A DNA stretch of 64,000 bases from Parabacteroides sp. PM6-13 (GTDB lineage: Bacteria > Bacteroidota > Bacteroidia > Bacteroidales > Tannerellaceae): contig NZ_JARXWF010000006.1 of NCBI RefSeq assembly GCF_029892605.1, positions 124,001-188,000 on the forward strand. The letters are read 5' to 3'. The notes beneath the pieces are model-generated. The model saw only the letters and a program-made list of their open reading frames with translations, searched no databases and was not told the origin of the DNA. This document shows, in pieces, positions 52,095 to 61,277 of this stretch (positions within the stretch are counted from its first letter, which is position 1; every line of letters begins with the position of its first letter). The position numbers and the translations under genes were made by a program.

Positions 52095-55000
52095 ATGAAA
52101 GTACGAAATTTTCTTCTGGCTGCCGTTCTCTTCGGAGTATATCCATATATACATGGATATGCGGCAGAAACAGACGCGTTCCGCACAAACAGCATGGTGG
52201 TGCAACAACAAACCAAACCGATCACCGGGGTGGTAAAAGACGCCACAGGTGAAACTGTTATTGGAGCTAATGTTTCAGTAAAGGGTACCGCTATCGGTAC
52301 AGTGACTAACATTGACGGGGAATTTGCCTTATCAGTTCCCGAAAACGCCATTCTTCAAATTACCTACATCGGTTACGCTACGTTGGAAGTGCCGGTGGGT
52401 AACCAGACAGTATTCAATGTAACCCTCCGAGAAGACTCCCAGTTACTGGAAGAGGTAGTAGTCGTAGGGTACGGAACAATGCGTAAGAAAGACTTGACGG
52501 GATCTATTATCCAGATCCGTCCGGAGAAGTTAGCGAACGAAAATCCGAAAACCATTCAGGATTTGCTTCGTGGTACTCCGGGTTTACAAGTGGGCTATGA
52601 TTCTTCTGCCAAAGGGGGCGGTTCTATGATGATTCGTGGTCAGCGTTCGGTGTATGAGACCGACAATTACAAAACACATAGCGAACCGTTAATCATTCTT
52701 GATGGTATGATGTTCTACGGGGAGCTTTCTGAAATCAATCCGGGTGATATCGGACAAATTGACGTGTTGAAAGATGCTTCGGCTGCTTCTATCTACGGTG
52801 CAAAAGCAGCCAATGGAGTTATCATTATCACAACAAAAAAAGGGAAGAAAGGAAAGCCGGTTGTTGACATCAGTGCCAATTTTGGCTTCACAACCAAAAG
52901 TGCTTACCGCGACATGTTTGATGCAGATGGCTATATGCAATTCCGCGAAGACTGGTATAAATCAGCTACCTACGGACTTAATGAAGCGACAGGTAAGTAT
53001 GAAGCATATCAAACATCGGCCATGCGCGATAAAGCGGGCTATTACGACAGAGCTGAAAACCTGGGCAAATATGGCGTTAGCGTAGAGCAATGGCGTGCAT
53101 ATGACAGCAACACCGGAGACCTGAATGACAGGGGGCTTTATGGCCGCCGTTTGAATCTGGAAAGCGCTGTATTAGACAACTATATCGCGGGAAAGACCTT
53201 CGATTGGGCTGACCATACCTTCCGTACCGGTTTCAACCAGGACTATAAAGCAAGTGTATCCGGAGCAAGCGACAATGTAAACTACTACCTTTCTTTGGGT
53301 TACCTGCGTAATGAAGGAGCTGTCTCTTATGATGATTACCAGGCGATACGCGCCAATATGAAAATTGATGGTAAAATAACCAACTGGCTGCAGATTGGTG
53401 CAAACGTTAACTTCCAGGATCGTAGCGACGGCGCGCTTACACCGGGATTGGGAACCAACTATTGGGATGCCAACCAATTGCGCAACTCTCCTTATAGCAA
53501 TTATACTAATGAGGACGGTAGTTTGACGCAGTATCCTATGGGAGCAGATGTTAAACGAGGACACAACTATGATTTCGATCGTCAGTACCTTGATCTGGAA
53601 AAGGGATATACTGTGCTTAACTCTATTTTCAATGCAAAAATAAGTTTGCCTTTTGGTCTTAGCTATTCATTCAATGCTTCTCCTCGTTTCCAGTGGTTCT
53701 ATGACCGCTATTTCATGTCTGCCGATCTGCCCGACTCTAATCCTGTTTCCAGAGGGGTAAACCGCGAACAGGCCAAACGTTTCGACTGGTCTCTTAACAA
53801 TACCATTGCCTGGGATTACACATTTGACGACAAACATCATGTGAATCTGACTTTGGTACAAGAAGCTGAAGAACGCCGTTATTGGATGGACAAAATCGAA
53901 TCCCGTAACATCCTGCCTTCCGACGCATTGGGCTTCCACAATACGCAGAACGGAACAAAAGAAGATAGTTCTTTCTCAACAACAGATACTCACCAAACGG
54001 CAGACGCCTTATTGGCTCGTCTTTTCTATTCGTACGACAATCGTTATATGCTGACCACTTCGGTACGTCGTGACGGCTATTCGGCATTTGGACAAAACAA
54101 TCCTTATGCGACCTTCCCATCTGTAGCCTTGGCTTGGTCGTTTACCAATGAGAAGTTCTTTAACTGGGAACCGATGAGCATGGGTAAACTGCGTGTTTCC
54201 TGGGGTAAAAACGGAAACCGTTCCTTGCAGGATCCTTATGTGTCTATGGCAAACCTCTCTTCAGGTCTGGGAAACACCATGGGATATATCCTGGCGAATG
54301 GAAGCATGGATGAATTCAAATACCTGATGGTAGACCGTATGGCTAACCCGAATCTGGAATGGGAAAAAACAGCCTCCTGGAACGTAGGGTTGGATTATGG
54401 TTTCCTCGATAACCGTATCACAGGTAGTTTGGAATACTATAACATGGCTACCACCGATATGATTATGTGGCAGAGCCTCCCTAACTTTACCGGATTTTCA
54501 TCTATCATCTCCAACTTAGGAGAGGTAAACAATGAAGGGTTTGAGTTCTCTATCAGTTCTCAGAATATCAAGAATACTAATTTCGAATGGAATACGACGT
54601 TCAACCTCTCTTATAACAAGAACCGAATCAAACATCTTTATTATGAATACGAAGATGTACTGGATGCAAACGGCAATGTTATCGGCACAAAAGAGATGGA
54701 CGACAAAGCGAATGGTTGGTTTATCGATCAACCGATCAAGTCAATCTGGGACTATAAGGTAATTGGCATCTGGCAAACCGACGAATATGAAGAGGCATTA
54801 AAATATGGACAACGCCCGGGTGACCCGAAAGTGAAGAATAATCCGGACAATGATATTTACAATGAAGATGGAACCTTATCTAAAATTGTTTATAACGATG
54901 AAGATAAAGAGTTCTTAGGCGAGAAAACTCCTCCCGTACACTGGCAATTACGCAACGATTTCACGCTATTCAAAAACTTCGATATCTCTATCAATATCTA

Positions 55001-55391
55001 TTCGTACATGGGACATAAGAGCCAAAGTGGAAACTATTTGAATCAGGACAATGGCGGTTCTTTGGTTACTTATAACTACAATGTGTTCGAAAAGAAATAC
55101 TGGACTCCTGAAAACCAGACGAATAAATACGGCCGTTTGGATGCACAAGGTCCTGCAGGTATAACAGGTGTACAAAAGCTTTATAACCGTTCTTTCATTC
55201 GTCTGGAGAATATTTCCCTCGGTTATAATCTGCCCAAAGAATGGATTCGTAAGTATGGCATCGAGAGATTCAAAGTCTTCGGATCGGTTAGAAACGTTGC
55301 TACATGGCAAAAAGACTGGGAATATGGTGATCCTGAAACAAGTGGATTAGCAACCCGTGTATACTCTTTGGGATTAAATGTTACATTCTAA
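52095..55391 (+). CDS. SusC/RagA-family TonB-dependent transporter (second pair)
   Basis: 1098 residues from the ATG at 52095; an in-frame TTG at 52071 gives a longer reading without a better signal peptide. The signal MKVRNFLLAAVLFGVYPY is followed by a carboxypeptidase-D-like domain (~42-125: ITGVVKDATGETVIGANVSVKG), the TonB box/plug (EEVVVVGYGTMRKKDLTGSI, PLIILDGMMFYGELSEI, VLKDASAASIYGAKAANG) and a ~800-residue barrel ending YSLGLNVTF. It imports oligosaccharides with the SusD protein encoded 12 nt downstream. Likely controlled by the HTCS upstream. The nested inverted repeats lie between regulator and transporter. Confidence 0.95.
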   Translation: MKVRNFLLAAVLFGVYPYIHGYAAETDAFRTNSMVVQQQTKPITGVVKDATGETVIGANVSVKGTAIGTVTNIDGEFALSVPENAILQITYIGYATLEVPVGNQTVFNVTLREDSQLLEEVVVVGYGTMRKKDLTGSIIQIRPEKLANENPKTIQDLLRGTPGLQVGYDSSAKGGGSMMIRGQRSVYETDNYKTHSEPLIILDGMMFYGELSEINPGDIGQIDVLKDASAASIYGAKAANGVIIITTKKGKKGKPVVDISANFGFTTKSAYRDMFDADGYMQFREDWYKSATYGLNEATGKYEAYQTSAMRDKAGYYDRAENLGKYGVSVEQWRAYDSNTGDLNDRGLYGRRLNLESAVLDNYIAGKTFDWADHTFRTGFNQDYKASVSGASDNVNYYLSLGYLRNEGAVSYDDYQAIRANMKIDGKITNWLQIGANVNFQDRSDGALTPGLGTNYWDANQLRNSPYSNYTNEDGSLTQYPMGADVKRGHNYDFDRQYLDLEKGYTVLNSIFNAKISLPFGLSYSFNASPRFQWFYDRYFMSADLPDSNPVSRGVNREQAKRFDWSLNNTIAWDYTFDDKHHVNLTLVQEAEERRYWMDKIESRNILPSDALGFHNTQNGTKEDSSFSTTDTHQTADALLARLFYSYDNRYMLTTSVRRDGYSAFGQNNPYATFPSVALAWSFTNEKFFNWEPMSMGKLRVSWGKNGNRSLQDPYVSMANLSSGLGNTMGYILANGSMDEFKYLMVDRMANPNLEWEKTASWNVGLDYGFLDNRITGSLEYYNMATTDMIMWQSLPNFTGFSSIISNLGEVNNEGFEFSISSQNIKNTNFEWNTTFNLSYNKNRIKHLYYEYEDVLDANGNVIGTKEMDDKANGWFIDQPIKSIWDYKVIGIWQTDEYEEALKYGQRPGDPKVKNNPDNDIYNEDGTLSKIVYNDEDKEFLGEKTPPVHWQLRNDFTLFKNFDISINIYSYMGHKSQSGNYLNQDNGGSLVTYNYNVFEKKYWTPENQTNKYGRLDAQGPAGITGVQKLYNRSFIRLENISLGYNLPKEWIRKYGIERFKVFGSVRNVATWQKDWEYGDPETSGLATRVYSLGLNVTF

Positions 55392-55403
55392 AAAACGTAA
55401 ATC

Positions 55404-57425
55404 ATGAATAAAATAACTATAAATATGAAAAATAAGATAATGATGGCTACGGCACTTTTGTCGTTAGCCGGTAGTTCCTTCTTGTTTACCGGTTGCTCCG
55501 AAAGCTTCTTGGATCCTGATCCTCTGTCGTTTTATGAACCGGGAGCTACCTTTACTACAGAATCGGGCATGATGGCCGCGATGGCAATCGCAGACCGCCA
55601 CCTGCGCTCCTACTGGACCAATACATCGTCGAACACAAACTCGGTGGTGGCCGGTACAGAACTGATGTTCTCTGACCTGGGCGTTTATGGAAAAACAGAT
55701 GCGAATGTAGGAGGAGTAAACTTCGATATTGCAACCGGTTTGACACCGACCGGAGGTGCCGGAGGTCCCGGAGGAAATGATGGCAACTACATTAACCACT
55801 TCTGGAGTGAGACCTATACGGGTATAAAATATGCCAATACGATTCTCAGCTATGTTGACAAGGTAGAGAGTATGGATGAAGCAACCCGGAATATGTATAA
55901 GGGTCGTGCCTATTTCCACCGTGCATACCGCTATATGGGATTGGTTTTCCAATATGGTGATGTGCCTTTGGTTACGAAGCTATTGGAAGTTCCCAAACAA
56001 AACTATCGTTCTACCAAGAAGGCTGCTATTATTGAAATGATCACAGCCGATATGGAAAAGGCAGTAGAAATGGTACCCGAGCAGAAGGATATGATCTATA
56101 CCGGTATGGTAAACAAAGCAGCCTGCCGTATGTTGCTGACAAAATGTTACCTGGCAAACGGACAATGGCAGAAAGCTAAAGAACAGGCGGATATCCTAAT
56201 CAACAATTCTGGTTACGAATTAATGCGAACTACATTCGGAACACAGGACAAAGGGGGCGAACCTGAAACATGGGCAATCACACCTAATGTAATCTGGGAT
56301 CTCCACCGTCCTGAGAACAAATTGATCGCTGCCAACAAAGAGGTAATCATGGGTATGCCTAATAGAGGTTCACAATCAAACATTGCCTTTGCGACGATGC
56401 GTATCTTCGGCCCGCTATGGCAAAATGGAAACTTACGCTCTCCGGATGGAAAAACGGTTGAAAAATATGCACGTAACAATGCTAATTATAGAGCAGATCT
56501 GGATATGACCAGAGCTTTCGGACGTGGTATCGGTACACATCGCCCAACACCTTTTGCCCAACATGATTTATGGGTTGTCAACGGAGTGGAAGATGAAGAC
56601 GATTTGCGCCACAATGAGAAGTCTGGTAACTGGGTAAAAATGACTTCTATGAAGTATAACAATGTAAGTGATGCCTACCGGGGACAAAACCTGATGCTCT
56701 ATCATCCGGAAACAGGCGCACTGCTTTGCCAGGATACAATTCGTAGCTGGTATGACTGGCCTTATTATAAGCTTTATATACGTGATGCCGTCAGCGAAGC
56801 TAATATGGGAGCTGTCGACTTCAACGGTGCTTCAACCGGTAGTGTAGCCGACTGGTATCTGTATCGCTTGGCTGAAGCTTACCTGCTCCGTGCCGAAGCA
56901 AAATTCTACTTGGGCGATGCTTCAGCTAAAGACGACTTAAATGTGCTGCGTGAAAGAGCACAATGTTCTCAATTCTATACAGGCGAAGTAACGATCGGTG
57001 ATATCATGAATGAACGTGCTCGCGAATTGTATATGGAAGAATGGCGTAACATGGAGCTGACCCGTGTTTCTTACTGTCTTGCCTTGAGCGGCAAACCGGA
57101 CGAATGGGGTAACACTTATAACATCGACACATGGGATAAAAACAGCGGAATGGAAGTGGGAGTAAATACCCCGAGTAGCTACTGGTACAAACGTGTGACG
57201 CTTTGTGGCCGTATGTACAACCAGGGACCTATCATTTCTGCCAATAAAACGATTAACTATCGGATGGATAAATGCAATGTTTACTGGCCGATTCCGGAAT
57301 CTTCAATTAAAGCCAATAAGCGCGGAGATCTTGCCCAAAACTACGGATATAGCGGTTATGATCCTGCTACGCCGAAATGGGAAACCTGGCAGGAAGCTGT
57401 TGCTGACGAAGACAAGGTGAATTAA
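55404..57425 (+). CDS. SusD/RagB-family lipoprotein (second pair)
   Basis: 673 residues. The lipoprotein signal ends FLFTGC; a second ATG at 55425 would give an equally good signal peptide, so the start is uncertain by 7 codons. Typical blocks are SESFLDPDPLSFYEPG at the mature N-terminus, RAYFHRAYRYMGLVFQYGDVPLVTK, RLAEAYLLRAEAKFYLGD, and ERARELYMEEWRNMELTRVSYCL near the C-terminus. It is the surface glycan-binding partner of the SusC protein upstream. Its ligand is not visible from sequence. Confidence 0.94.
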   Translation: MNKITINMKNKIMMATALLSLAGSSFLFTGCSESFLDPDPLSFYEPGATFTTESGMMAAMAIADRHLRSYWTNTSSNTNSVVAGTELMFSDLGVYGKTDANVGGVNFDIATGLTPTGGAGGPGGNDGNYINHFWSETYTGIKYANTILSYVDKVESMDEATRNMYKGRAYFHRAYRYMGLVFQYGDVPLVTKLLEVPKQNYRSTKKAAIIEMITADMEKAVEMVPEQKDMIYTGMVNKAACRMLLTKCYLANGQWQKAKEQADILINNSGYELMRTTFGTQDKGGEPETWAITPNVIWDLHRPENKLIAANKEVIMGMPNRGSQSNIAFATMRIFGPLWQNGNLRSPDGKTVEKYARNNANYRADLDMTRAFGRGIGTHRPTPFAQHDLWVVNGVEDEDDLRHNEKSGNWVKMTSMKYNNVSDAYRGQNLMLYHPETGALLCQDTIRSWYDWPYYKLYIRDAVSEANMGAVDFNGASTGSVADWYLYRLAEAYLLRAEAKFYLGDASAKDDLNVLRERAQCSQFYTGEVTIGDIMNERARELYMEEWRNMELTRVSYCLALSGKPDEWGNTYNIDTWDKNSGMEVGVNTPSSYWYKRVTLCGRMYNQGPIISANKTINYRMDKCNVYWPIPESSIKANKRGDLAQNYGYSGYDPATPKWETWQEAVADEDKVN

Positions 57426-57475
57426 TCATATATAGGCATTAAGATTTTTAGGGCATCTTGTTGAATACTGAAAAG

Positions 57476-57508
57476 ACAGAAAGTCCCATAAGTGGACTTT
57501 CTGTTTTT
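57476..57508 (+). terminator. Hairpin between susD and the GH105-type gene
   Basis: An 11-bp perfect stem (57476-57486 with 57494-57504), 7-nt loop, followed by TTTTT. It lies about 50 nt after the SusD stop, as in the first glycan locus. Confidence 0.8.
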
Positions 57509-57587
57509 CAGTTTTAAGCAATGCCTTTCGAAGAAAATGTGGGAAGTAAATGATTTATTGAAAACACAGAATCATATTGAATCTATC

Positions 57588-58703
57588 ATGAGAAAGACAA
57601 TTATTTTAACATGTTGTTTCCTAATCGCCGGACTCCATATGTATGCGTCGGATGACTATAATCGTATCATCGGAATCATCCACAAAGTAAACAACCACTG
57701 GCAGACAACACACCCCGAACCCGGATGGGCTTTTTGGGAACATGCTGCTTATCATACCGGCAATATGGAGGCTTACTTTTTGACCGGCGAAGAGAAATAT
57801 CGTCAATATTCCGAACGCTGGGCTGAAAAGAACGAATGGAAGGGCGCCAAATCGGATGACAAAAAGAGTTGGAAATACAACTATGGTGAAACAAATGACC
57901 ATGTTCTTTTTGGGGATTGGCAAACTTGCTTTCAGACCTACATAGACCTCTATCTGCTTGATCCGGCTGATTACAAAATTGCCCGCGCCCGCGAGGTGAT
58001 GGAGTATCAAATGAGTACGCAACGCAATGATTATTGGTGGTGGGCAGACGGTCTTTATATGGTCATGCCGGTGATGACGAAATTGCATAAAATAACAAAG
58101 AATCCTCTCTACCTGGAGAAACTGAATGAATACCTGGCTTACGCGGATCAGATCATGTATGATAAACATGAATGCCTGTATTACCGGGATATTGCCTATG
58201 TGTTCCCGAAACATCAGACCATAAACGGGAAAAAAGATTTCTGGGCAAGGGGCGATGGCTGGGTCTTTGCTGCTTTTGCGAAGGTATTGAAAGACTTGCC
58301 ATCAACGGATATGCACCGCAAGAAGTATGTGCAACGCTTCCGCGATATGGCTGTCGCCATTAAGAACTGCCAGCAACCGGAAGGCTACTGGACACGCAGC
58401 ATGCTGGATCCCGACTATGTACCGGGGCCGGAGACAAGCGGAACGGCCTTTTTTACCTACGGTCTGTTCTGGGGCATCAACAATGGTTATTTGGAAAAAG
58501 ATGAATACCTGGAAGCCGCCTTGCGCGGATGGAAGTACCTGGAAGGAACTGCCCTACAGGAGGATGGTTCGGTAGGCTATGTACAGCCGATCGGTGCCAA
58601 AGCCATTCCGGGACAAGTGGTCGACAAGAAATCAACCGCCAACTTCGGAGTAGGCGCATTCCTGTTAGCGGCATGTGAATATGCCCGTTTTTTGGATAAG
58701 TAA
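57588..58703 (+). CDS. GH88/GH105-type unsaturated glycuronyl hydrolase
   Basis: 371 residues from the ATG at 57588, chosen over longer readings because it opens the signal peptide MRKTIILTCCFLIAGLHMYA. The barrel has RNDYWWWADGLYMVMPVM with the presumed catalytic Asp154, KKDFWARGDGWVFAAFAKVLKDLP and a C-terminal NFGVGAFLLAACEYARFL. Enzymes of this type release the unsaturated uronic acid made by lyases. No lyase is encoded beside it, so the source of its substrate is unclear. It stands between two terminators and has perhaps its own transcript or read-through from susCD. Confidence 0.85.
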   Translation: MRKTIILTCCFLIAGLHMYASDDYNRIIGIIHKVNNHWQTTHPEPGWAFWEHAAYHTGNMEAYFLTGEEKYRQYSERWAEKNEWKGAKSDDKKSWKYNYGETNDHVLFGDWQTCFQTYIDLYLLDPADYKIARAREVMEYQMSTQRNDYWWWADGLYMVMPVMTKLHKITKNPLYLEKLNEYLAYADQIMYDKHECLYYRDIAYVFPKHQTINGKKDFWARGDGWVFAAFAKVLKDLPSTDMHRKKYVQRFRDMAVAIKNCQQPEGYWTRSMLDPDYVPGPETSGTAFFTYGLFWGINNGYLEKDEYLEAALRGWKYLEGTALQEDGSVGYVQPIGAKAIPGQVVDKKSTANFGVGAFLLAACEYARFLDK

Positions 58704-58730
58704 AAAAGATCCGATTCCGCATAGAGAAAG

Positions 58731-58766
58731 GCACAGATGATATTTTGATATCATTTGTGCTTTTTT
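58731..58766 (+). terminator. Terminator after the second GH105-type gene
   Basis: GCACAGATGATAT pairs with ATATCATTTGTGC (one G-U) over 13 bp around TTTG, then TTTTTT. Confidence 0.85.
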
Positions 58767-58913
58767 GTTAAAAAAACATTACGACAGGCATTTTCTCACA
58801 AACCTCTATTACTTTTGAGGGTTTGTTACAAGAAAAACACAGCGTTTGAAAGACACAATCTGAAGAATAAATAAATAATCATAGAAAATAACATTTGCAA
58901 AATTTGTTTTATT

Positions 58914-60182
58914 ATGGAAAGACGAGAGTTTTTAAAGAGCCTCGGAATAGCCGGGGGAACTGTTCTGGCAGCTTCGAGTCCTTGGTTATCCGCATTTTCA
59001 GAAGTTGACCATACGAATAGTTCACGCGCCAAATTGGCGATCATCGGTCCCGGCTCTCGCGGACGTTTCTTATTAAGCTTTCTGAAAAAGAACCCGAATG
59101 CGGATATCATAGCCCTTTGTGATGTGTATCAACCATCGATTGATGAAACACTAAAATTGTATCCACAGGCCAAAGTGTATAAAGACTACCGCGCGCTTCT
59201 CGAAAACAAAGAGATAGAAGGAGTGATTGTAACGACTCCTTTGAATACCCATTATCAAATTGTTATAGATGCTTTTGACGCAGGAAAACATGTATTCTGC
59301 GAAAAGGCGCTTGCCATGACAATCGAAGATTGCTATAAAATGTATGAGAAGCATCGTGAAACGGGTAAAATATTCTTTGTAGGCCAGCAACGCCTGTTCG
59401 ACCCCCGCTATATCAAAGCCATGGAAATGATCTATGCCGGAACATTCGGTGAGTTGGAAGGATTCCGTGCTTATTGGTTCCGCAACAACGACTGGCGACG
59501 CCCCGTTCCTTCCCCCGAATTGGAGCGACATATCAACTGGCGTTTATATAAGGAATACTCAAAAGGGCTGATGACCGAGCTTGCTTGTCATCAGATTCAG
59601 GTCGGTTCTTGGGCGATGCGTGAAATACCCAACAAAGTAATGGGACATGGTGCAATCACCTTCTGGAAAGACCGACGCGAGGTATACGACAATATTTCCT
59701 GTATTTATGTGTTCGATAACGGCGTTAAATTGAACTACGAATCGGTGGTGTCCAACAAATTCTATGGACTCGAAGAACAGATATTAGGAAACTTAGGCAC
59801 CGTGGAACCGGAGAAAGGAAAGTATTATTTTGAAAACTACGATCCGGCACCAGGTTTTCTGCAGTTAATAAACGATTGGGAGAACCGCTTGTTCGACTCT
59901 CTGCCTTTTGCCGGAACAAGCTGGGCACCGGAGACAGCCAATGTGAATCATGGCGAATACCTTATCGGAGAAAAGCCCAAATCGGATGGCACATCGCTAT
60001 TGATCGATGCTTTTGTGGAAGCTGTGATCACCCAACAGCAGCCTAAAAATATCGCGGAAGAGGGCTATTATGCCAGCGCTTTATGCCTATTGGGACATGA
60101 TGCCATCGAAGCAGAACAGATCCTCACCTTCCCGGACGAATACAAACTGAACTATTTGAACCATAAAAAGTTGACAGTATGA
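58914..60182 (+). CDS. Tat-exported Gfo/Idh/MocA-family oxidoreductase
   Basis: 422 residues. The N-terminus has a twin-arginine signal (MERREFLKSLGIAGGTVLA), so the folded, probably NAD(P)-loaded enzyme is exported. The Rossmann domain begins LAIIGPGSRGRFLL, and the GKHVFCEKALAM stretch is the EKP motif with Ala in place of Pro. The C-terminal half is the usual Gfo/Idh alpha/beta domain (LMTELACHQIQVGSW). Members act on sugars, including glycosidase-type reactions with a transient oxidation. Here it follows a glycan locus and overlaps the small membrane gene by 4 bp. The substrate is unknown. Confidence 0.88.
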   Translation: MERREFLKSLGIAGGTVLAASSPWLSAFSEVDHTNSSRAKLAIIGPGSRGRFLLSFLKKNPNADIIALCDVYQPSIDETLKLYPQAKVYKDYRALLENKEIEGVIVTTPLNTHYQIVIDAFDAGKHVFCEKALAMTIEDCYKMYEKHRETGKIFFVGQQRLFDPRYIKAMEMIYAGTFGELEGFRAYWFRNNDWRRPVPSPELERHINWRLYKEYSKGLMTELACHQIQVGSWAMREIPNKVMGHGAITFWKDRREVYDNISCIYVFDNGVKLNYESVVSNKFYGLEEQILGNLGTVEPEKGKYYFENYDPAPGFLQLINDWENRLFDSLPFAGTSWAPETANVNHGEYLIGEKPKSDGTSLLIDAFVEAVITQQQPKNIAEEGYYASALCLLGHDAIEAEQILTFPDEYKLNYLNHKKLTV

Positions 60183-60421
60183 AAGACACCATCATAACCG
60201 CAAAGCGAAAGAAGACGGAGATTATTACCTTCATTGCCTGCTTCCTGTTGGCGAATATCGTGAATCTGTATGCGATCATACATTATAAAACGCCCATGAA
60301 AGAGCTGTTTACGCAACTGGGATATGTTCTGTTGTTCACCATCGGATTGTATGTAGGTTGGTCTATCCTGCGGATTGTTTTCTATTATGCCAAGAGACTG
60401 TTCACCAAACAGAAAAGATAA
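60179..60421 (+). CDS. Small two-helix membrane protein
   Basis: 80 residues, with helices at ~16-34 and ~46-68 and a basic C-terminal tail (AKRLFTKQKR). ATG overlaps the oxidoreductase stop by 4 bp (ATGA) and its end overlaps the start of the ApbE-like gene by 35 bp. I do not recognise the family. The tight overlaps suggest it is translated with, and works beside, the ApbE-like protein. Confidence 0.75.
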   Translation: MKDTIITAKRKKTEIITFIACFLLANIVNLYAIIHYKTPMKELFTQLGYVLLFTIGLYVGWSILRIVFYYAKRLFTKQKR

Positions 60422-61244
60422 AGAGGCGATCCCCTATATCTTCAGGCAAGCAGATCCGGACAAAACACTCTTTTATGCCTGGTTTGAAGCGATGCACACC
60501 CGTATCGACCTCGTGTTTTGTCACCTGACGGAAAAGGATTCTCTCTGCCTGAGGGATGAAGTATACACAGAGATTAAACGGCTTGAATATATGGCTAATC
60601 GCTTTCATCCGGAGAGCGAATTAGCCATGATCAACCGCCTGGCGTCCGACTATCCCCTATCAATCAGCGAAGAATTGTGGGATATTATCGAGGAGTGTAT
60701 CGAATATCATCAAAAGACTTTCGGAGCATTTGACATCACCATCCAGTCGAGTGGCAACTTCCGAGAAGGAATAGAACATATCCTTTTAGATCGGGCAAAG
60801 CGGACTATCTTCTTGCAAAACGGACATATACAACTGGATCTGTCGGGCTATATCAAAGGCTACGCGCTCGACAGGGTGAAAGAACTATTGACAGCGTCCG
60901 CTTGCCGCGACGCGCTTATCAGTATGGGAAACAGCTCCGTACTTGCCATGGGCAATCACCCGATGGGGCATGGATGGAAGGTAAGTACTCAATATAACGG
61001 TGTGCTGACCGAAGCAAACAAAGAGGTGACACTCTACGATGAATTCCTGACCACTTCGGGCAACGAAACAGAGGAACGAAAGCATCTTATAGACCCGGCA
61101 ACCGGTCAGTATATCACCGGAGCACGTGTCGCATCTGTGATTACAAAGTCTGGCTCCTTAGGCGAAGTATTATCGAAAACGTTACTTATCTCCCCAAAAA
61201 TAAAGGAGAAGCTGCTTAACAACTTCTCCTTCTCCTATTTATAA
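60387..61244 (+). CDS. ApbE-like FAD:protein FMN transferase
   Basis: 285 residues from the ATG at 60387; an ATG at 60375 is also possible. Family motifs are RFHPESELAMINRL, LDLSGYIKGYALDRV, a Gly-rich SMGNSSVLAMGN, and TTSGN...HLIDPATGQ, which binds FAD and Mg. These enzymes attach FMN to Ser/Thr of partner proteins, commonly in Bacteroidetes respiratory or surface complexes. No N-terminal signal is seen, which is unusual for the periplasmic group, so its location is open. The acceptor is not evident in the window. A hairpin lies in its last codons (61203-61231). Confidence 0.82.
   Translation: MPRDCSPNRKDKEAIPYIFRQADPDKTLFYAWFEAMHTRIDLVFCHLTEKDSLCLRDEVYTEIKRLEYMANRFHPESELAMINRLASDYPLSISEELWDIIEECIEYHQKTFGAFDITIQSSGNFREGIEHILLDRAKRTIFLQNGHIQLDLSGYIKGYALDRVKELLTASACRDALISMGNSSVLAMGNHPMGHGWKVSTQYNGVLTEANKEVTLYDEFLTTSGNETEERKHLIDPATGQYITGARVASVITKSGSLGEVLSKTLLISPKIKEKLLNNFSFSYL
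61203..61231 (+). terminator. Possible hairpin in the last codons of the ApbE-like gene
   Basis: AAGGAGAAG and CTTCTCCTT (9 bp) flank an 11-nt loop; only a weak T-rich tail follows, so it may be coincidental. Confidence 0.3.
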
Positions 61245-61277
61245 AGACTTAATTGCTTTACGATCTTCGATTCTTCA

